From: Rhodamnia argentea
Taxonomy: Eukaryota > Streptophyta > Magnoliopsida > Myrtales > Myrtaceae
Length of the DNA: 64,000 nucleotides
Assembly (NCBI RefSeq): GCF_020921035.1
Contig: NC_063158.1
Span: 4,136,001-4,200,000, forward strand
Reading direction: 5' to 3'
The translations under genes and the position numbers were made by a program. The notes under the pieces are model-generated. The model saw nothing but the letters and a program-made list of their open reading frames with translations, ran no database searches and had not been told where the DNA came from. Each line of letters begins with the position of its first letter. The first letter of the stretch is position 1. Positions 48,360-59,086 of this stretch are shown here, piece by piece.

Positions 48360-50160
48360 TGATATGGACATACATGTTTTCAAAATGTTCGTTTTCATTT
48401 TCAAGAACTACACCTTTGTTCCCAAAAAAAAAAAAATTACGAATGCAATATGTCAATCTTTTACAAATCAAAGTGAAAAAGAAAGAAAGAAAGAAATTTG
48501 CGAGTTCGTGTTGGTAATCAAGAACTATGGAAACACATAAATTAGCTGAGAAGTTTTTTATGTGAAAACTCGAAAATGACATAAAGCGCACTCGGCGGTT
48601 CCTTCATATTTTGAATTCTTTGGAGATACAAACGATTCTACTAAAAATCCAAGGCAATTGTAACGCGTGGTGCTTAACAAAAGTTGAAGTGTAACTTGAT
48701 TTTGTTAGCCAAATTACTGGGAATAGTTGGAATTTACCTGCATCGCTCGGAATTTACTGTTTTATGTGAACGTTGTTGAAATAGTGATATCTGAAATTTA
48801 CTCGAATGTGCACGTCTAGTCGTGGACACTCGGCACAAAAACCAACCCGTCCCGGCCACAACTATGGAGCTTTCTCTCTCCACTTTTGCTGCGAAGAAGA
48901 AGAAGACGACCATCTGTCAGTACCTGCCACCTGGTAGAGCCGACACCAACGAACGTGGAGTGGCCAGGAAACCTTCAAAGGTCCATTCCCAGAGAAGCTG
49001 AGAAGGTTGCAGAGACTTCGGACAAGACGACGACAACCAGCCCCCCAAGTCTTCGCTATTTTAACCCCCTTCTTCCTTGTATCCTCCATCCGTGTCGTCT
49101 CTGTTTCTTTCTTCTGCGGGTTTCCTCTAGGTTCTTCCTTGCACCTTTTTCAGGTCCAGTTGATGTCTGGGTATTTTTGTCTGCCGCCACCCAGTAATTA
49201 CTTGCTGCTGGTTGATCGTATTGTTATGCTGGTTAATCAGAGACCAAATCACTGCTGATATGGGGTCTGACACCGAATTGAATTCCCTTGGGTAGATAGC
49301 GAGTTCATGAACAGTTCGGCACTTTCTGTTCTCCAACCTTCCCCCCGAACGAAGAGAAGCGAAAAATGATCCCCGTGATGTTCCAGTATGTGAATCATGC
49401 ATGGTAAGACTGCCCCGTGATTCTTTTGCTGAATGCTGAGGGAAAACACCACCACACCCCCCACTCCACCCACCCACCCACCACCACCCCCCCCCACAAC
49501 CCTCCCTCTCTCTCCCCTCTGTTCTGCTCTTCTCTTGGTTTCTCCAACATTTTTGTTTTGGCTTTGTTTTGGTTTTGAGTTTCAGTCGTCCACTCCCAGT
49601 ACTTAAAATGCACCGGGAGTACACTTTCATGACAAGTTTCAGTCATCAAAACAGGGCAAGTCATGAGAGACTTGAACCTTAGAGAAGGTCCGGTAAAAAG
49701 ACTCGGGGCTGTTTCGACACCAATCCGAGACCTGGTTCCGCAGGTTCCACGACCATTCGTCTCTGATTTGGGATCTGAAACCCGACTTTGAATTCCTCGG
49801 GGGTAGAGTTTTGTCAGGAGAAGAGTGGGAGGAGCAAAGTGTTCCCCGTGATGTTTTCGTATGGGAATCATGCTTGCATGCTAATGTATAAAAATGGCTG
49901 TACCGTACCATGATTCTCTTCTTGCATTCTGAGGGAACCTCGCTTCTCTTCTTCTCGGGGATTCTCAAAACATTTTGTCTTGGCTTTCTTTTTACCTCGT
50001 GAAAGTAGAGGAATTTTGTCCGAAGGAATGAGATTTTGGATTAGAATCTTCTTTAGCGTATCTTACAGAAAAGAATGTCATCCACGTTCCACTGTATTTG
50101 CAAAACTTACAAATTTCCTCCAGCATGCTTTTATTTACATGGCAAAAAAGTTAGAAAATG
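48360..50160. other. Spacer between HMA gene and protease fragment in unit 1
   Basis: Collinear with 61150-62650 of unit 3, except for an internal duplication (49230-49640 against 49690-50000, marked by 'cccgtgatgttccagtatg' and 'gaatcatgc') and a poly-C tract (49451-49500). Short open frames on both strands are not conserved between units, so no gene is called. Confidence 0.55.
49451..49500. repeat. C-rich/CACC low-complexity tract
   Basis: Runs of CCCCCC and CCCACCCA on the plus strand (G-rich on minus) create spurious glycine/tryptophan-rich antisense frames. It is absent from the homologous segment of unit 3 (62.4 kb). Confidence 0.8.
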
Positions 50161-50275
50161 GCCTCCATCGATCCTCCACACTTCCCTCGACCTATTCGCC
50201 ACCGTGAGCCCACAGCACCCTCCAAAGATCTTCGAGTCGAGCCGGAAGAAGTCAACGGTCAAGCTCCTGCGCACG

Positions 50276-50567
50276 TCAGCACTGGCGGAGGCTGTCCCCG
50301 TATCGACGTGCACCTGCCTCCGAGCGAACCCCACGCGCCTCTACTCCAAGTCATAAAACCACCTCAAGCCCCCTGCTACCGGTAGCTCCCTACCGTCGCC
50401 CCAGGCCCACCCCCCATCTCCCTCTCGTCCCCGCCGCTCATCATCACGAGGCACCCGGCTCGCCTCCCCTTATCCCTGCCGTCGACGAACTCGTAGTCGT
50501 CGATGTAGTTCCCCCTCGGGCATCGCCACACCCGCTCTGCCTACGAAGCGAAACTCCACGTCAGGCA
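50276..50567 (-). pseudogene. Aspartic protease C-terminal fragment (pseudogene)
   Basis: The minus strand matches the last about 95 codons of the protease at 62755. The blocks VEFRF, VAMP, CLVMMSGGDEREMGGGPGAT and GFARRQ are identifiable, but the frame is broken in several places, and the region of the second active-site Asp lies beyond the cut. Homology ends exactly at 50567, where unrelated DNA begins. It shares even the 3' flank of the intact gene ('cgaagatcttygagycgg'), so it arose by segmental duplication, not retroposition. Confidence 0.85.
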
Positions 50568-53555
50568 TTATTATTTCGAACCAATTGCCTTATTACCTTT
50601 GGAATCATCCTCTCTATCATTAGAACATTCAGATTCATAAGACTCTAGTGTTCAAATGAGCTTATCAACTGATAGAGGCGCTATCATTTGGGTTTCTCGT
50701 CTTGAGGTTTTGATGTTGTTCCACTCCTTTGTGAGTCTCTTTAGAATTTTGTTCACTTTTTTCTGCAGAAGAGATTTCATTTTCATGATAGGCAAGTCAT
50801 TGACAATGTCTGTAAATTTATTGATCATATCAGCAACGGATTCGTCATATTTAATCTTGAAAGATTCATGTTTAAGATATTTGTCTCGGTTTTCTTGACT
50901 CTCAGTTCGTATGTAACTTGAAGTATATCTCATATCTCTTTTGTTCTTTCACAAGAAACCATACGGCTATATTGAGCTGCAGATAGAGCACGATAAAAAA
51001 AAAAAGTAAAGTGCTTTTGCATCCAAAGCTTTTCGGGAGTTATTTTTTTGTTGTTCTCCTGTAATTTCTTTTTTTGTGGTTCAAGTCGCACGATTTACTC
51101 CATTTTATACGACATCTCATATCAAAGAATTGGATGACCAAATGAAAGCTTTCATTATGTTCTTCCAGATATCATAATACTTTCAATCGAAGTATGAAGG
51201 TTTGGTGTTACTTTGACCTTCTACAATTCCTGCTCCGAAAATACTACCCATTAAAGATCATTAGCTGTCACGACCTATTTTTTTGTAGGCTAATGGATTA
51301 CTAAGCTAGTTATTTAATTGATCTATTTCGAACTCTTTCAAGTCCATACCATATATCCAACTTTTGGAGTCGCTAATAATCAGTTTATGGTAGGTCGATT
51401 TGACACTTAAGTAAAATGGCGACAAGACTAGATTACTTTCTACTAAGCGGAGATAATGAATTTGAGGATTTGGTTACACTAGTTTATCCTAACACCCTTT
51501 CGGTACCATTTCATTTCATGAAAAAATTCAATCGGACAGTTGGATTGATTTAACCTAAGTCACTAACATAGGTTATCATGCGGGTGCGCAATCAATTAAA
51601 TTAAACACCATGCGGGGGTATGCACGTTCTCTTTTTTTTTTTTCCCCTCTTTATTTAAATTAAATTGTAGGCAATGCATGAAATTATTCTAAGATGCAAT
51701 TACATGAATGAATGCAAACTATGCTAAGTATGCATTAAACTAAACTACTTGACTATCCTAATGACATGCAATTCATTAATAAGCGCATACTAACCTACGA
51801 ATGCATTAAATTGAACTGAACAACATGATTATCCCAATGACATGTAATTAAGATTAATCCTAACATGCAATCCACATGACTAATTAAATTAACTTAAACA
51901 TGCAATTCTAAATGACATGGTAAAGATGACAACTAATGCATGAATGACATGGCAGAGGGTGATTTCTTTTTGCATTTTTGGAATTAATTATGACCCTAAA
52001 TATAACTATACCTAAACAGTAGTCATCGTACATATTTCAGGTTTTAAATTAGCCTAAACCTAACCCCTTAAAGATAAGTTATTCTAGGCATAAAAATCTG
52101 CGATCTCTATCCTAGAATGCAATCTAATCTAAATTACTCTAGAATTTGATTAAACATGCAAATATTATCTAGAATATTCTATCTAAGATACGATTTGATT
52201 TAAATATATAGTCTATTCTAAATGCAGTGATTATTTACTTGCAATATCTTTTAAAATTTTAAAACATGAAGATAATATTCTAAAAGATAATATTCCAAGC
52301 CAAATCAGTTCAAATATGGAAGCAGTAATAAGAAAATATCTCAAATTTAAACCCCATTTTTCATGTATAATCTTATAGATCAACCAATAAGATTTAAACC
52401 CTGCTTAATTAAGTGTTCCATCTATAATCTTATAGATAGAAGAGTTTAATCATGTGGCAAGTTGCAGATTAGGAAATTCCTAATCAATACCTATATCTTC
52501 AAAATTTGTTAGAGATAATGAAATATTCAAAATAAGCAAGTAATATTCAGCAAATATTCGAAATATCGAAAATTTGGGAATTTAACTTATCTGAAGAATG
52601 TCTGTCCCTATTTGAACCGAAAACGAACGGGCTTGTGGGTCACGGATCGGAGGATTTGCGAGTGGAGGTGCTCGGCCGATGGCCGCTCGCATGATGTACA
52701 CGGTCACGACTTGGTTCTGCGGACGGTTTGTCCAGCGGCTTGCGGTGCAGCTTCTCTGCAACAACAGGGACAACAGCCACTCAAGTCTGCTCTGCAAACG
52801 CCGATGATAGCGGGCAACTGCGATGATGATTCTGCTTCTCGGCACAGCTGCAGCGACGGCACGGCAGGCAGCTCGGGGCCCGATTTTGCTTGTTAGTGCC
52901 GAGACAGCAACGCGAACAGAAGCAGTGAGCAGCGGCCACCAGCAGGTACGTCAGGACGGATCTCGGCCTTCGCAGCAGCAGCGGGAGCTCACGGGAGGTC
53001 CTCAGCAGTGCTTCACAAGTCGCGGAACAGAAGGTGCCGGTGGGCAGTAATGGCTTCAGACGACGGCAGCGGCCGTGCTGTGGCGTCAGAATTGGTTCTG
53101 CTCGATCTGGGACACGGCCACAGCAGTATCATGCCGAGGGAAGTTCAACGCAGGGGGTCTCGGCCGTGGGACGGTGAGAGGGAGTACTCGGCCGGGGCAC
53201 CCTTCTCTATTTTTCTCTAAGCATTTCTAAATGAGAATCAAAGAATTAATATTTTTAAACCCTAGGCATAACGTTGTGTTTATAGACAAAACATTGCAAG
53301 TCAAGGGCCTTGAGTTTTTAATATTCGCAAGATAGATCCAAGATCAAAATATTATTTGAATTAAATCCTGAAAGGCCAAATTGTGTTAAATTCAGCCTTG
53401 TGCTCTAGAGGAATTTCGGCTAGGCCCTATATATGGGCCAGCCGAAATTTCCATGCCCTTTGTGGGCTTGCTCACTTTTTTTCAGGGCTTAATTAGGCCT
53501 ATTTTTATTTAATTAAGTTTTTAATTAAAGGCATTTTTAATTGGTTAATCTTTTA
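50568..53555 (-). mobile_element. LTR-retroelement-derived insertion with Copia-type gag remnant (fossil)
   Basis: This stretch of about 3 kb has no counterpart elsewhere in the array and separates unit 1 from unit 2. Its left part (about 50570-51250, minus strand) shows a Copia-type gag/UBN2-like signature (e.g. FKIKYDESVADMINKFTDIV, with TYERTESQENR-like spacing). The remaining 2.3 kb has the 'tgtcacgacctatttttt' and 'gcgacaagactagattac' phrases I associate with long non-coding parts of plant LTR elements, plus a GC-rich section (52600-53220). No second terminal repeat, polymerase or integrase is seen. The element is broken and old, and may be a composite of more than one insertion. Confidence 0.6.
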
Positions 53556-54592
53556 AGTCATTGTCCATGACTTCATATCGGCCAGTGAATTTCTTGGTCC
53601 AAATGGTGAAAAGAGTCGTCGAGCTCTTACCGCCCTTGAGTACTCTTTTGCTGGGTTAATACTGATTCCTAACTTTATCATCATCTTAATAGCAAACACA
53701 ACATTTGACAACTAGATTTTCAATAACATTGCAGAGATCTGATTGAATTTTTACGATACATAAGCTAATATAATGCTGTTCTAGTAATTTCTTAACAAGA
53801 AAGGGACAGAGAAAGTTGTTTCAGATAAGAACCGAAGAAAACATGAATCTCAGAGTCACAAACGGCATGCGAGCGGACGCAGGTGTCGTTCTTGGGGGCT
53901 GCAGCGATCCTAATTGGCCCAAAAGGAGCCACCCCTCTCTCTATTTTATGGCAGGCTCAGCTCAGGCAAGAGGATACAAGTGAAGAAGACCGAGCCTGCA
54001 AGGCTGCAACGACTCATTGTCGTTGTTTAACTAATATTTAACATGAGATGAACCATGCCATGACGATCTCTTAAAAGCTAACTAGGCCTAATCTGAATAA
54101 ATTTAATCCCCTCTCTTCGAATCAGACATGGGTTTCTAATTGTTTAATTGGAGTCAAGATGATCGTGGACAGAAATGACACGGGTTGTATGCGTGTTCTA
54201 GGCAGGAACGAAAGCATTGTTGAGTACAAATGTATGCAACTGAGATAGAAGTGTTGGTTCTTACGTAGCGGGGGCTTGAAGAGAAGGGCAGGAAACCGGT
54301 GAAGCAGAGCATAGGATAGCCGCTTTAGCAGTCGAATGAAGAAACTTCCGCGGCAATGTCTACTGAAGTATGAGAACTTGACGCTTCCTGGGGTAGGTGC
54401 CAATGGAAGGTCATGCCAGTCACCGTTTGGTTCTGGGATATGTTCCTTTTTTCGGTTTTTTGTTCTCTTGGGTTTTCATTTCATTTGATTCATCTTCTGG
54501 CAATCCTTTTCATTTTTCTTGTTTTCACCTGTCAAATCAGATTGAAGGATTGATTTCGGCAAAATTCCTTTGCTTAGTTTCAGGTAGTAGTG

Positions 54593-55182
54593 ATGGCGGC
54601 CAACGTGGGATGCGTTCGTTGCCAGGAGAGAGTCTCGCAAGTTATTTCAAAGATGGACGGTGAGATGGCGAATACTCAGTTTCATCGCTTTGCTTTATTT
54701 TACGGAAGAAGCGAACACCATCAAAAGAAGATCAATCACGATGTTAAATGCTAACTTTATGAGTTTGACAACCATCTAAAGCGTACATATGGGCGAATGG
54801 ATGCTCTGATGAGGAAAAACGTAGAAAAGATTGAGCTCAACAGATTTGCACTTGTAGAATTCTCTGCCGATGAATTACTGAGACACGCTCCCATTAAGTA
54901 ATCATACTAACATAGCTGCGTCAGATGTTGCGAGTGGAAATCTTTAAGGAGCTGGCTTTGTGATTTGCAGGAGTGCATGAGTATACAGTAGACATTCGGA
55001 ATAAACAAGTGATTGTGAAGGGGGATTTCAAGGTGCGACATGAATCGGTCGGCCACCAAATCCGGAAAGAAGAAGAACATCAATTCCAGCACTTCTTCAG
55101 GTACTTCAGAATCAGTTTTTTAAGCAAACACCTTGGGTCATTGAATTGTATGACTCGCCATCACGTTTTGTATACCCAGTGA
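54593..55182 (+). CDS. HMA-like CxxC protein, copy 2 (exons 54593-54659 and 54971-55182)
   Basis: Same two-exon design as the gene at 46507: MAANVGCVRCQERVSQVISK-MD, then GVHEYTVDIRNKQVIVKGDF. A shorter tail follows and stops at 55182 (92 aa read-through). The HMA core keeps the CxxC pair and the NKQV strand with only conservative changes. In contrast, the 3' half has lost 18 nt relative to copy 1 (VERKA region) and ends at a different stop. This supports a functional core of about 45-60 residues with an unconstrained tail, or an unrecognised third exon after the shared CTTCAG|GTACTT donor. It lies tail-to-tail with sHSP1. The upstream leader (54336 onwards) is conserved with unit 1. Confidence 0.7.
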
Positions 55183-55764
55183 AAGACGGTACAAATGACA
55201 CTTCCCCTGAAAAACAAGAGCAATGCACATTCTGTGTTGCAAATACCAACCTCTACCGCAAATTAATGCGCGGAAGTTTCGAATTCAAGATCAGTCTTTC
55301 CCACTTAGCAATTCATAGCATTTGTAGTTCAAAGCGGGAACCTCGTACGATTCACTCAAATTACGGCTCTGCTAAAGAGAAAAGACAGAGAGACAACCCC
55401 AGGGTCGATCCGCTTTGAATCTCCCTGCTCGACTCAAATACCATCTTTGCTTTATCCAAAGCAAATCCCAAGATCCGTTGCAAACAAGCATCAAAATATA
55501 GGGACCAACTCGGCATGGAAAACACCCGAATGACAGTTTACTCGGCTCGTCAAATTCTTCCTATTTCATGTGAAGAAACGTGTTCAGCGGATTTACAAAA
55601 AGACAGGTCTCGATACTCATCAAGAACCCAAGCAAGCGGAAGAACATTGTCTAATGAGTCTCGGCTTGAAACACCAGATAGAACTTACTGCTAGAAAAAG
55701 GAAAAAAAGTAAGATAGCACCTTCACCTCCCAAAAGAAATCCCTTCTCCGACTTTCTCAGCATT

Positions 55765-56820
55765 TCATTCAATCGTAACCTGGAAAACATCCTTCTTCTC
55801 GTCTTCCTTCACCTTGGGGACCACCACCTTCAACACACCATTCTTCATCTCCGCCTTTATCTCCCCGAGCTTGTACAGGTTTGGCGGAAGATCCAGCCTA
55901 CTCGAGTACCTCCTCCCGCTCTCCTCCTCCCCCGACTCCTTCTCGGCCTCGCCCTTGATCGTCAGGATGTTCTGCTCCACGGAGACCTTCACATCCTTCT
56001 TGCTGAGGCCAGGCATGTCCATCCGGAGGGAGAGGGCATTGTCGTCCTCCTTCACGTCCCAGCCCCTCCTCGATCCAGTCGCTCCCACTCCGCGGGAAGC
56101 AGCAAAGAACGGGTTCTCCGCGAGCTGGTCCATCAGGTTCAGCACCTTGCTCAGGCTCCGACTAGCCGGCCATATTGGATCAAACACATCTGTTGAACGA
56201 TCGGCAATACTATAGACGTGAGGATGCTTCACTAAACAAAACTACATCGAACAAAGAGCGACCTCACTGAACGATCAATGCTCGAAGACGCACTGATTAA
56301 CCGGGAGTATATCTAAGAGAAGCAGATCGATTCTAAACAAGCATTCCCCAAATGCTGATCATTGCGTTCGTAATTTCTACTGGGATAGCGCAGAAATGTC
56401 TTCTGCACAGCGAGATGGACCGATATCGAAGCAAAATTCCTCACGAAACCGAAACAGAACCGCCATAATCAGGTTGAGAAACGATATCCACTTACCCATG
56501 ATAACGGAAACAGGATGACATCCAACCACCAGACGTCCTCATCATCGCGACGCACGGCGATCGTAAACATCAGAAAATGACAGAGACGACACACTACCTG
56601 AGTACGGACCAAGGTCGATGACCGAGGAGAAGGGACTATTGGTGCGGCGCTCGACGTCGACGACGCTCTCGTCGTCGTCGTCGTAGCGCCTCATCTGAGA
56701 GCTGGTGTTGAAGGGCCGAGTCACATTAGGGGCGATGGAGGCCGCGCGGAGCGGATTGGTCAGCCTGGACAAGACGCTGGAGGCGGCGGCGACTCTCCGG
56801 AGAGCGAGTGAAGACGCCAT
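55765..56820 (-). CDS. Mitochondrial small heat shock protein sHSP1, two exons (56598-56820, 55765-56189), 215 aa
   Basis: Class M small HSP (HSP20/alpha-crystallin family), an ATP-independent chaperone that holds unfolding proteins in the mitochondrial matrix. Exon 1 encodes an Arg/Ser/Ala-rich transit peptide (MASSLALRRVAAASSVLSRL...) and an acidic stretch (RRYDDDDESVVDVERR). Exon 2 begins at DVFDPIWPASRSLSKVLNLMDQ. It carries the alpha-crystallin domain (about 123-215) with the two consensus blocks, DMPGLSKKDVKVSVEQNILTIKGE and EIKAEMKNGVLKVVVPKVK. The intron is phase 1, TCAG|GTAGTG...CAACAG|AT, at the position usual for plant mitochondrial sHSP genes. Length and organisation match the HSP22/23.6 group. 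A perfect heat shock element lies upstream (57009-57021). Paralogue at 59087-60128. Confidence 0.95.
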
Positions 56821-56942
56821 TTCCGATATGCTTGGAGCTTGCAGGTCGTCCCGAGACGCGGGTCAGAGGGATTCGGCGAGGGTTTTGGAGGCTTAGTGAT
56901 GACAAGGAGCGAATCGTAATTCGGTTAGAAGGCGTCGGGGGT

Positions 56943-56950
56943 TTTAAATA
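56943..56950 (-). promoter_or_regulatory. TATA-like box of sHSP1
   Basis: TATTTAAA on the minus strand, about 125 bp upstream of the ATG; conserved at 60249-60256 for sHSP2. Confidence 0.6.
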
Positions 56951-57008
56951 GCAGGGAGAGGGCGATGCTTGGGGAAGGGGAAAGCGAGAGGGAGGGAAGA
57001 ATAGTCGA

Positions 57009-57021
57009 GAAGGTTCGGGAA
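57009..57021 (-). promoter_or_regulatory. Perfect three-unit heat shock element of sHSP1
   Basis: GAAggTTCggGAA matches the HSF-binding consensus of alternating nGAAn/nTTCn units with correct 5-bp spacing, about 60 bp upstream of the TATA-like box. The homologous sequence of sHSP2 is deleted. Confidence 0.85.
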
Positions 57022-57059
57022 CCGAGTAAGAGTGAGAGAGGACTCTAGAAAGAGAGAAT

Positions 57060-58050
57060 TGTTCGGCTGCTATCTAAATCAAAATGGGCGGATCAGATCG
57101 ATCGGGTTGGGCCGGATAAAAAATTGGGCTGATCCGATCCGGTGATTCATATCGGATCCGATAAATTTACTGAAATACTTTTGTATTTAATTCAATTCAT
57201 GAAAAATCATGTCCATCTAGTTAACTCACTTTAAGCTCTTAATGTATGTGTGTTATTTGGATAAAATCGTTATTCCGACCATAAGATGCTAAACAATTTG
57301 CTTTCGATGTTGCATTAAATTTTCAACTTTTGTAAGAAAAAAAAAAAGAGAAAAATAGTACTTAGTAGTGCATTTATAAAATTACGCAACAAACACCGTG
57401 TAAGAATTGAAATTCTAATGAACTATGATATAAGATATTGGTTTATGCTAACCACTGATTGTAATGAAACTAATATTAGGGTATGACATAAGAATTAAGA
57501 AATAACAATGCAAAATGCCACTAAGGAAAGATATACCTCAATAACTACCGGAAGAAACTTACAAGATTAATAAATCCAAAAACAATAGAAAAAAGTTGTC
57601 TCGATATTTTTAATAAGGGTAAAGTCGGGCCTATATCATGGGCCTGCCAATGGCTAAGATTATGTGTGTGTGTCGAAAATTACGACATAGAAATTTATAA
57701 AAAAAAAATTTTTTGGACGAAATAAAAGTGAGTTTGATTGTATAACGAATCACGCATATGATTCTTATATTCTCGAATTCCATGTCAAGATTAAGTGAGA
57801 TTCTTACCGCATATTTGGTGTGTCGTGCAAATATTATAGATGCGGGCAATAATTTTATTATGCATTCTTAGATGGTTAAATAAAAGTGAAAAAAAAAATC
57901 AAATGTTGAAATTATTCAATGCACAATTTTTTTTTTCACGTGACACCCTGCTCCCTAGTAAGTAAATCAATAACTCAATATGTGATCCATTGTCCTGACA
58001 AGTCACGGCTGAGATTTATTTGGTTATGATCCAATGGCTACTGAAACTCC
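57060..58050. other. AT-rich spacer between sHSP1 and unit 3, no gene seen
   Basis: Homologous in its first 600 bp to 60310-60930 and to 47920-48040 of unit 1. Contains no long frame. A 'gtgtgtgtgt' run is at 57665. Confidence 0.6.
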
Positions 58051-58054
58051 TTGG

Positions 58055-58669
58055 AAACTAAGATGGAAGGTGAGCGTGAGATGGTTATACTCTAATTCAT
58101 CGCTTTATTTTACGTTTTATGTAGAAGCGAACACCATTGAGAGGAAATCATGAATGAGCAAGTCTTCTAGACGCTGACGTAATTGACAACCATCTAAAGC
58201 GATTGCAGGAAAGCCCGCGAGTAGGTAACCACTGATGAGGAAAAATTACAAAAAGATTGAGCGCAACAGATTTGCAATTTTAGAATTCTGTCAAGATGAA
58301 TTCTATTGGAGCTCCTTACCAAAAAAAAAAAATTATATTGGAGCTCGCGTTGTGATTTGCAGGACTGCATGACTATACAGTGGATATTCGGAATCAACAA
58401 GTGATTGCAAAGGGGGATTTCAAGGTCGAACCGGAGGTGCAGGATGAACCGTTCGACCTCCAAATCAAGAAACAAGAACTGTCAACTCCGACTCTTCTTC
58501 GGATACTTCAGATTCGGTTGCTTAAGCAAACACCTTGGCCATTCAAGTTGATTTCCGTTCGTGCACATTACTGTATGGTAGCAAAATCAAATTACTCGTC
58601 GCCATGGTTTGTAATTGTATACCCAGTGCATCCCCCGTTGCAAATGCCCCGATCTACCACAAACTAACG
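58055..58669 (+). pseudogene. HMA-like gene copy 3, 5'-truncated pseudogene
   Basis: Only the last five codons of exon 1 (..KMEG, then GTGAGC) survive. The start codon and the CxxC helix are absent, because unit 3 begins here. Exon 2 is still open: after the acceptor TTTGCAG at about 58361 it reads GLHDYTVDIRNQQVIAKGDF, then a diverged tail to 58669. Without the metal-binding cysteines a functional product is unlikely. It could only be expressed by borrowing an upstream exon. The putative third-exon donor of the other copies (CTTCAG|GTACTT) is changed to CTTCGGATACTT. Confidence 0.8.
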
Positions 58670-59086
58670 GGCGGGAAGTTTCGAATTCAAGATCAGTCTT
58701 TCTTCTACTTCGCAATTCAAAGCATTTCGAGTTCAAACGAGATTCACTCATTATACGACTCTGCTAAGAGAAAACACAGAGATAACCCCATGGTTGATCC
58801 GCTTTGAGTCTCCCTGCTTGACTCAAATACCATCTTTGCTTTTTCCAAAGCAAATCCGAAGCTCCGCTGCAAACAAGCATCGAATTATATGACCAACTCA
58901 GGTTCGTCAAATTCCTCCGATTTCATTTGAAAAAACTTCTGTAGATGCTTTACGAAAAGAGAGGACTCAATACTCATCAAGAACCCAAGCAAGCGGAAGA
59001 ATACCTATTATTGTCTAAAGAGTCTCTTCACTTGAAACGCCAGATAGAACTTACTACTAGTGAAAAGAAGAAGGAAAGATAGCTCT

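Larger units (their letters stand above)
45540..50567. repeat. Segmental array, unit 1 (HMA gene, no sHSP, protease fragment)
   Basis: The left edge 'tcattgtccatgacttcatatcg' matches 53560. Collinearity with unit 2 runs through the HMA gene to about 47915. There unit 1 skips the stretch that holds the sHSP gene in unit 2 (about 55600-57490) and resumes at the 'aggaaagatat...gaagaaactkacaagattaat' spacer. It then follows unit 3 (61.0-63.0 kb) to the protease end, and stops at 50567 in the middle of protease codons. Confidence 0.85.
53556..57650. repeat. Segmental array, unit 2 (HMA gene + sHSP1)
   Basis: Starts with the unit-1 left edge motif and runs through an HMA gene, the convergent sHSP1 gene and its promoter, and an AT-rich spacer with 'aataagggtaaagtcgggcctatat' at its end. 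Unit 3 repeats the same order from about 58050. Confidence 0.85.

Noticed and set aside
49127-49871. Overlapping minus-strand frames of 158-167 codons with GGGWW-rich sequence
   Set aside because: They run through the C-rich low-complexity tract, are not conserved in unit 3 and show no domain.
52612-53220. GC-rich plus-strand frames (70-94 codons) suggesting a gene island
   Set aside because: Composition is Q/R/A-biased and the stretch lies within the retroelement-like insertion; no domain, intron signal or conserved partner.
54122-54403. Minus-strand 93-codon frame in the unit-2 leader region as a gene
   Set aside because: The counterpart in unit 1 (46110-46418) shares only part of the reading frame, and the region is better explained as the conserved 5' region and possible leader intron of the HMA gene on the plus strand.
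55570-56215. Plus-strand open frames (208 and 133 codons) over the sHSP1 exon
   Set aside because: The leucine-rich translation mirrors the alpha-crystallin domain read antisense; the same shadow appears at 59060-59495 over sHSP2. No independent evidence for a gene.
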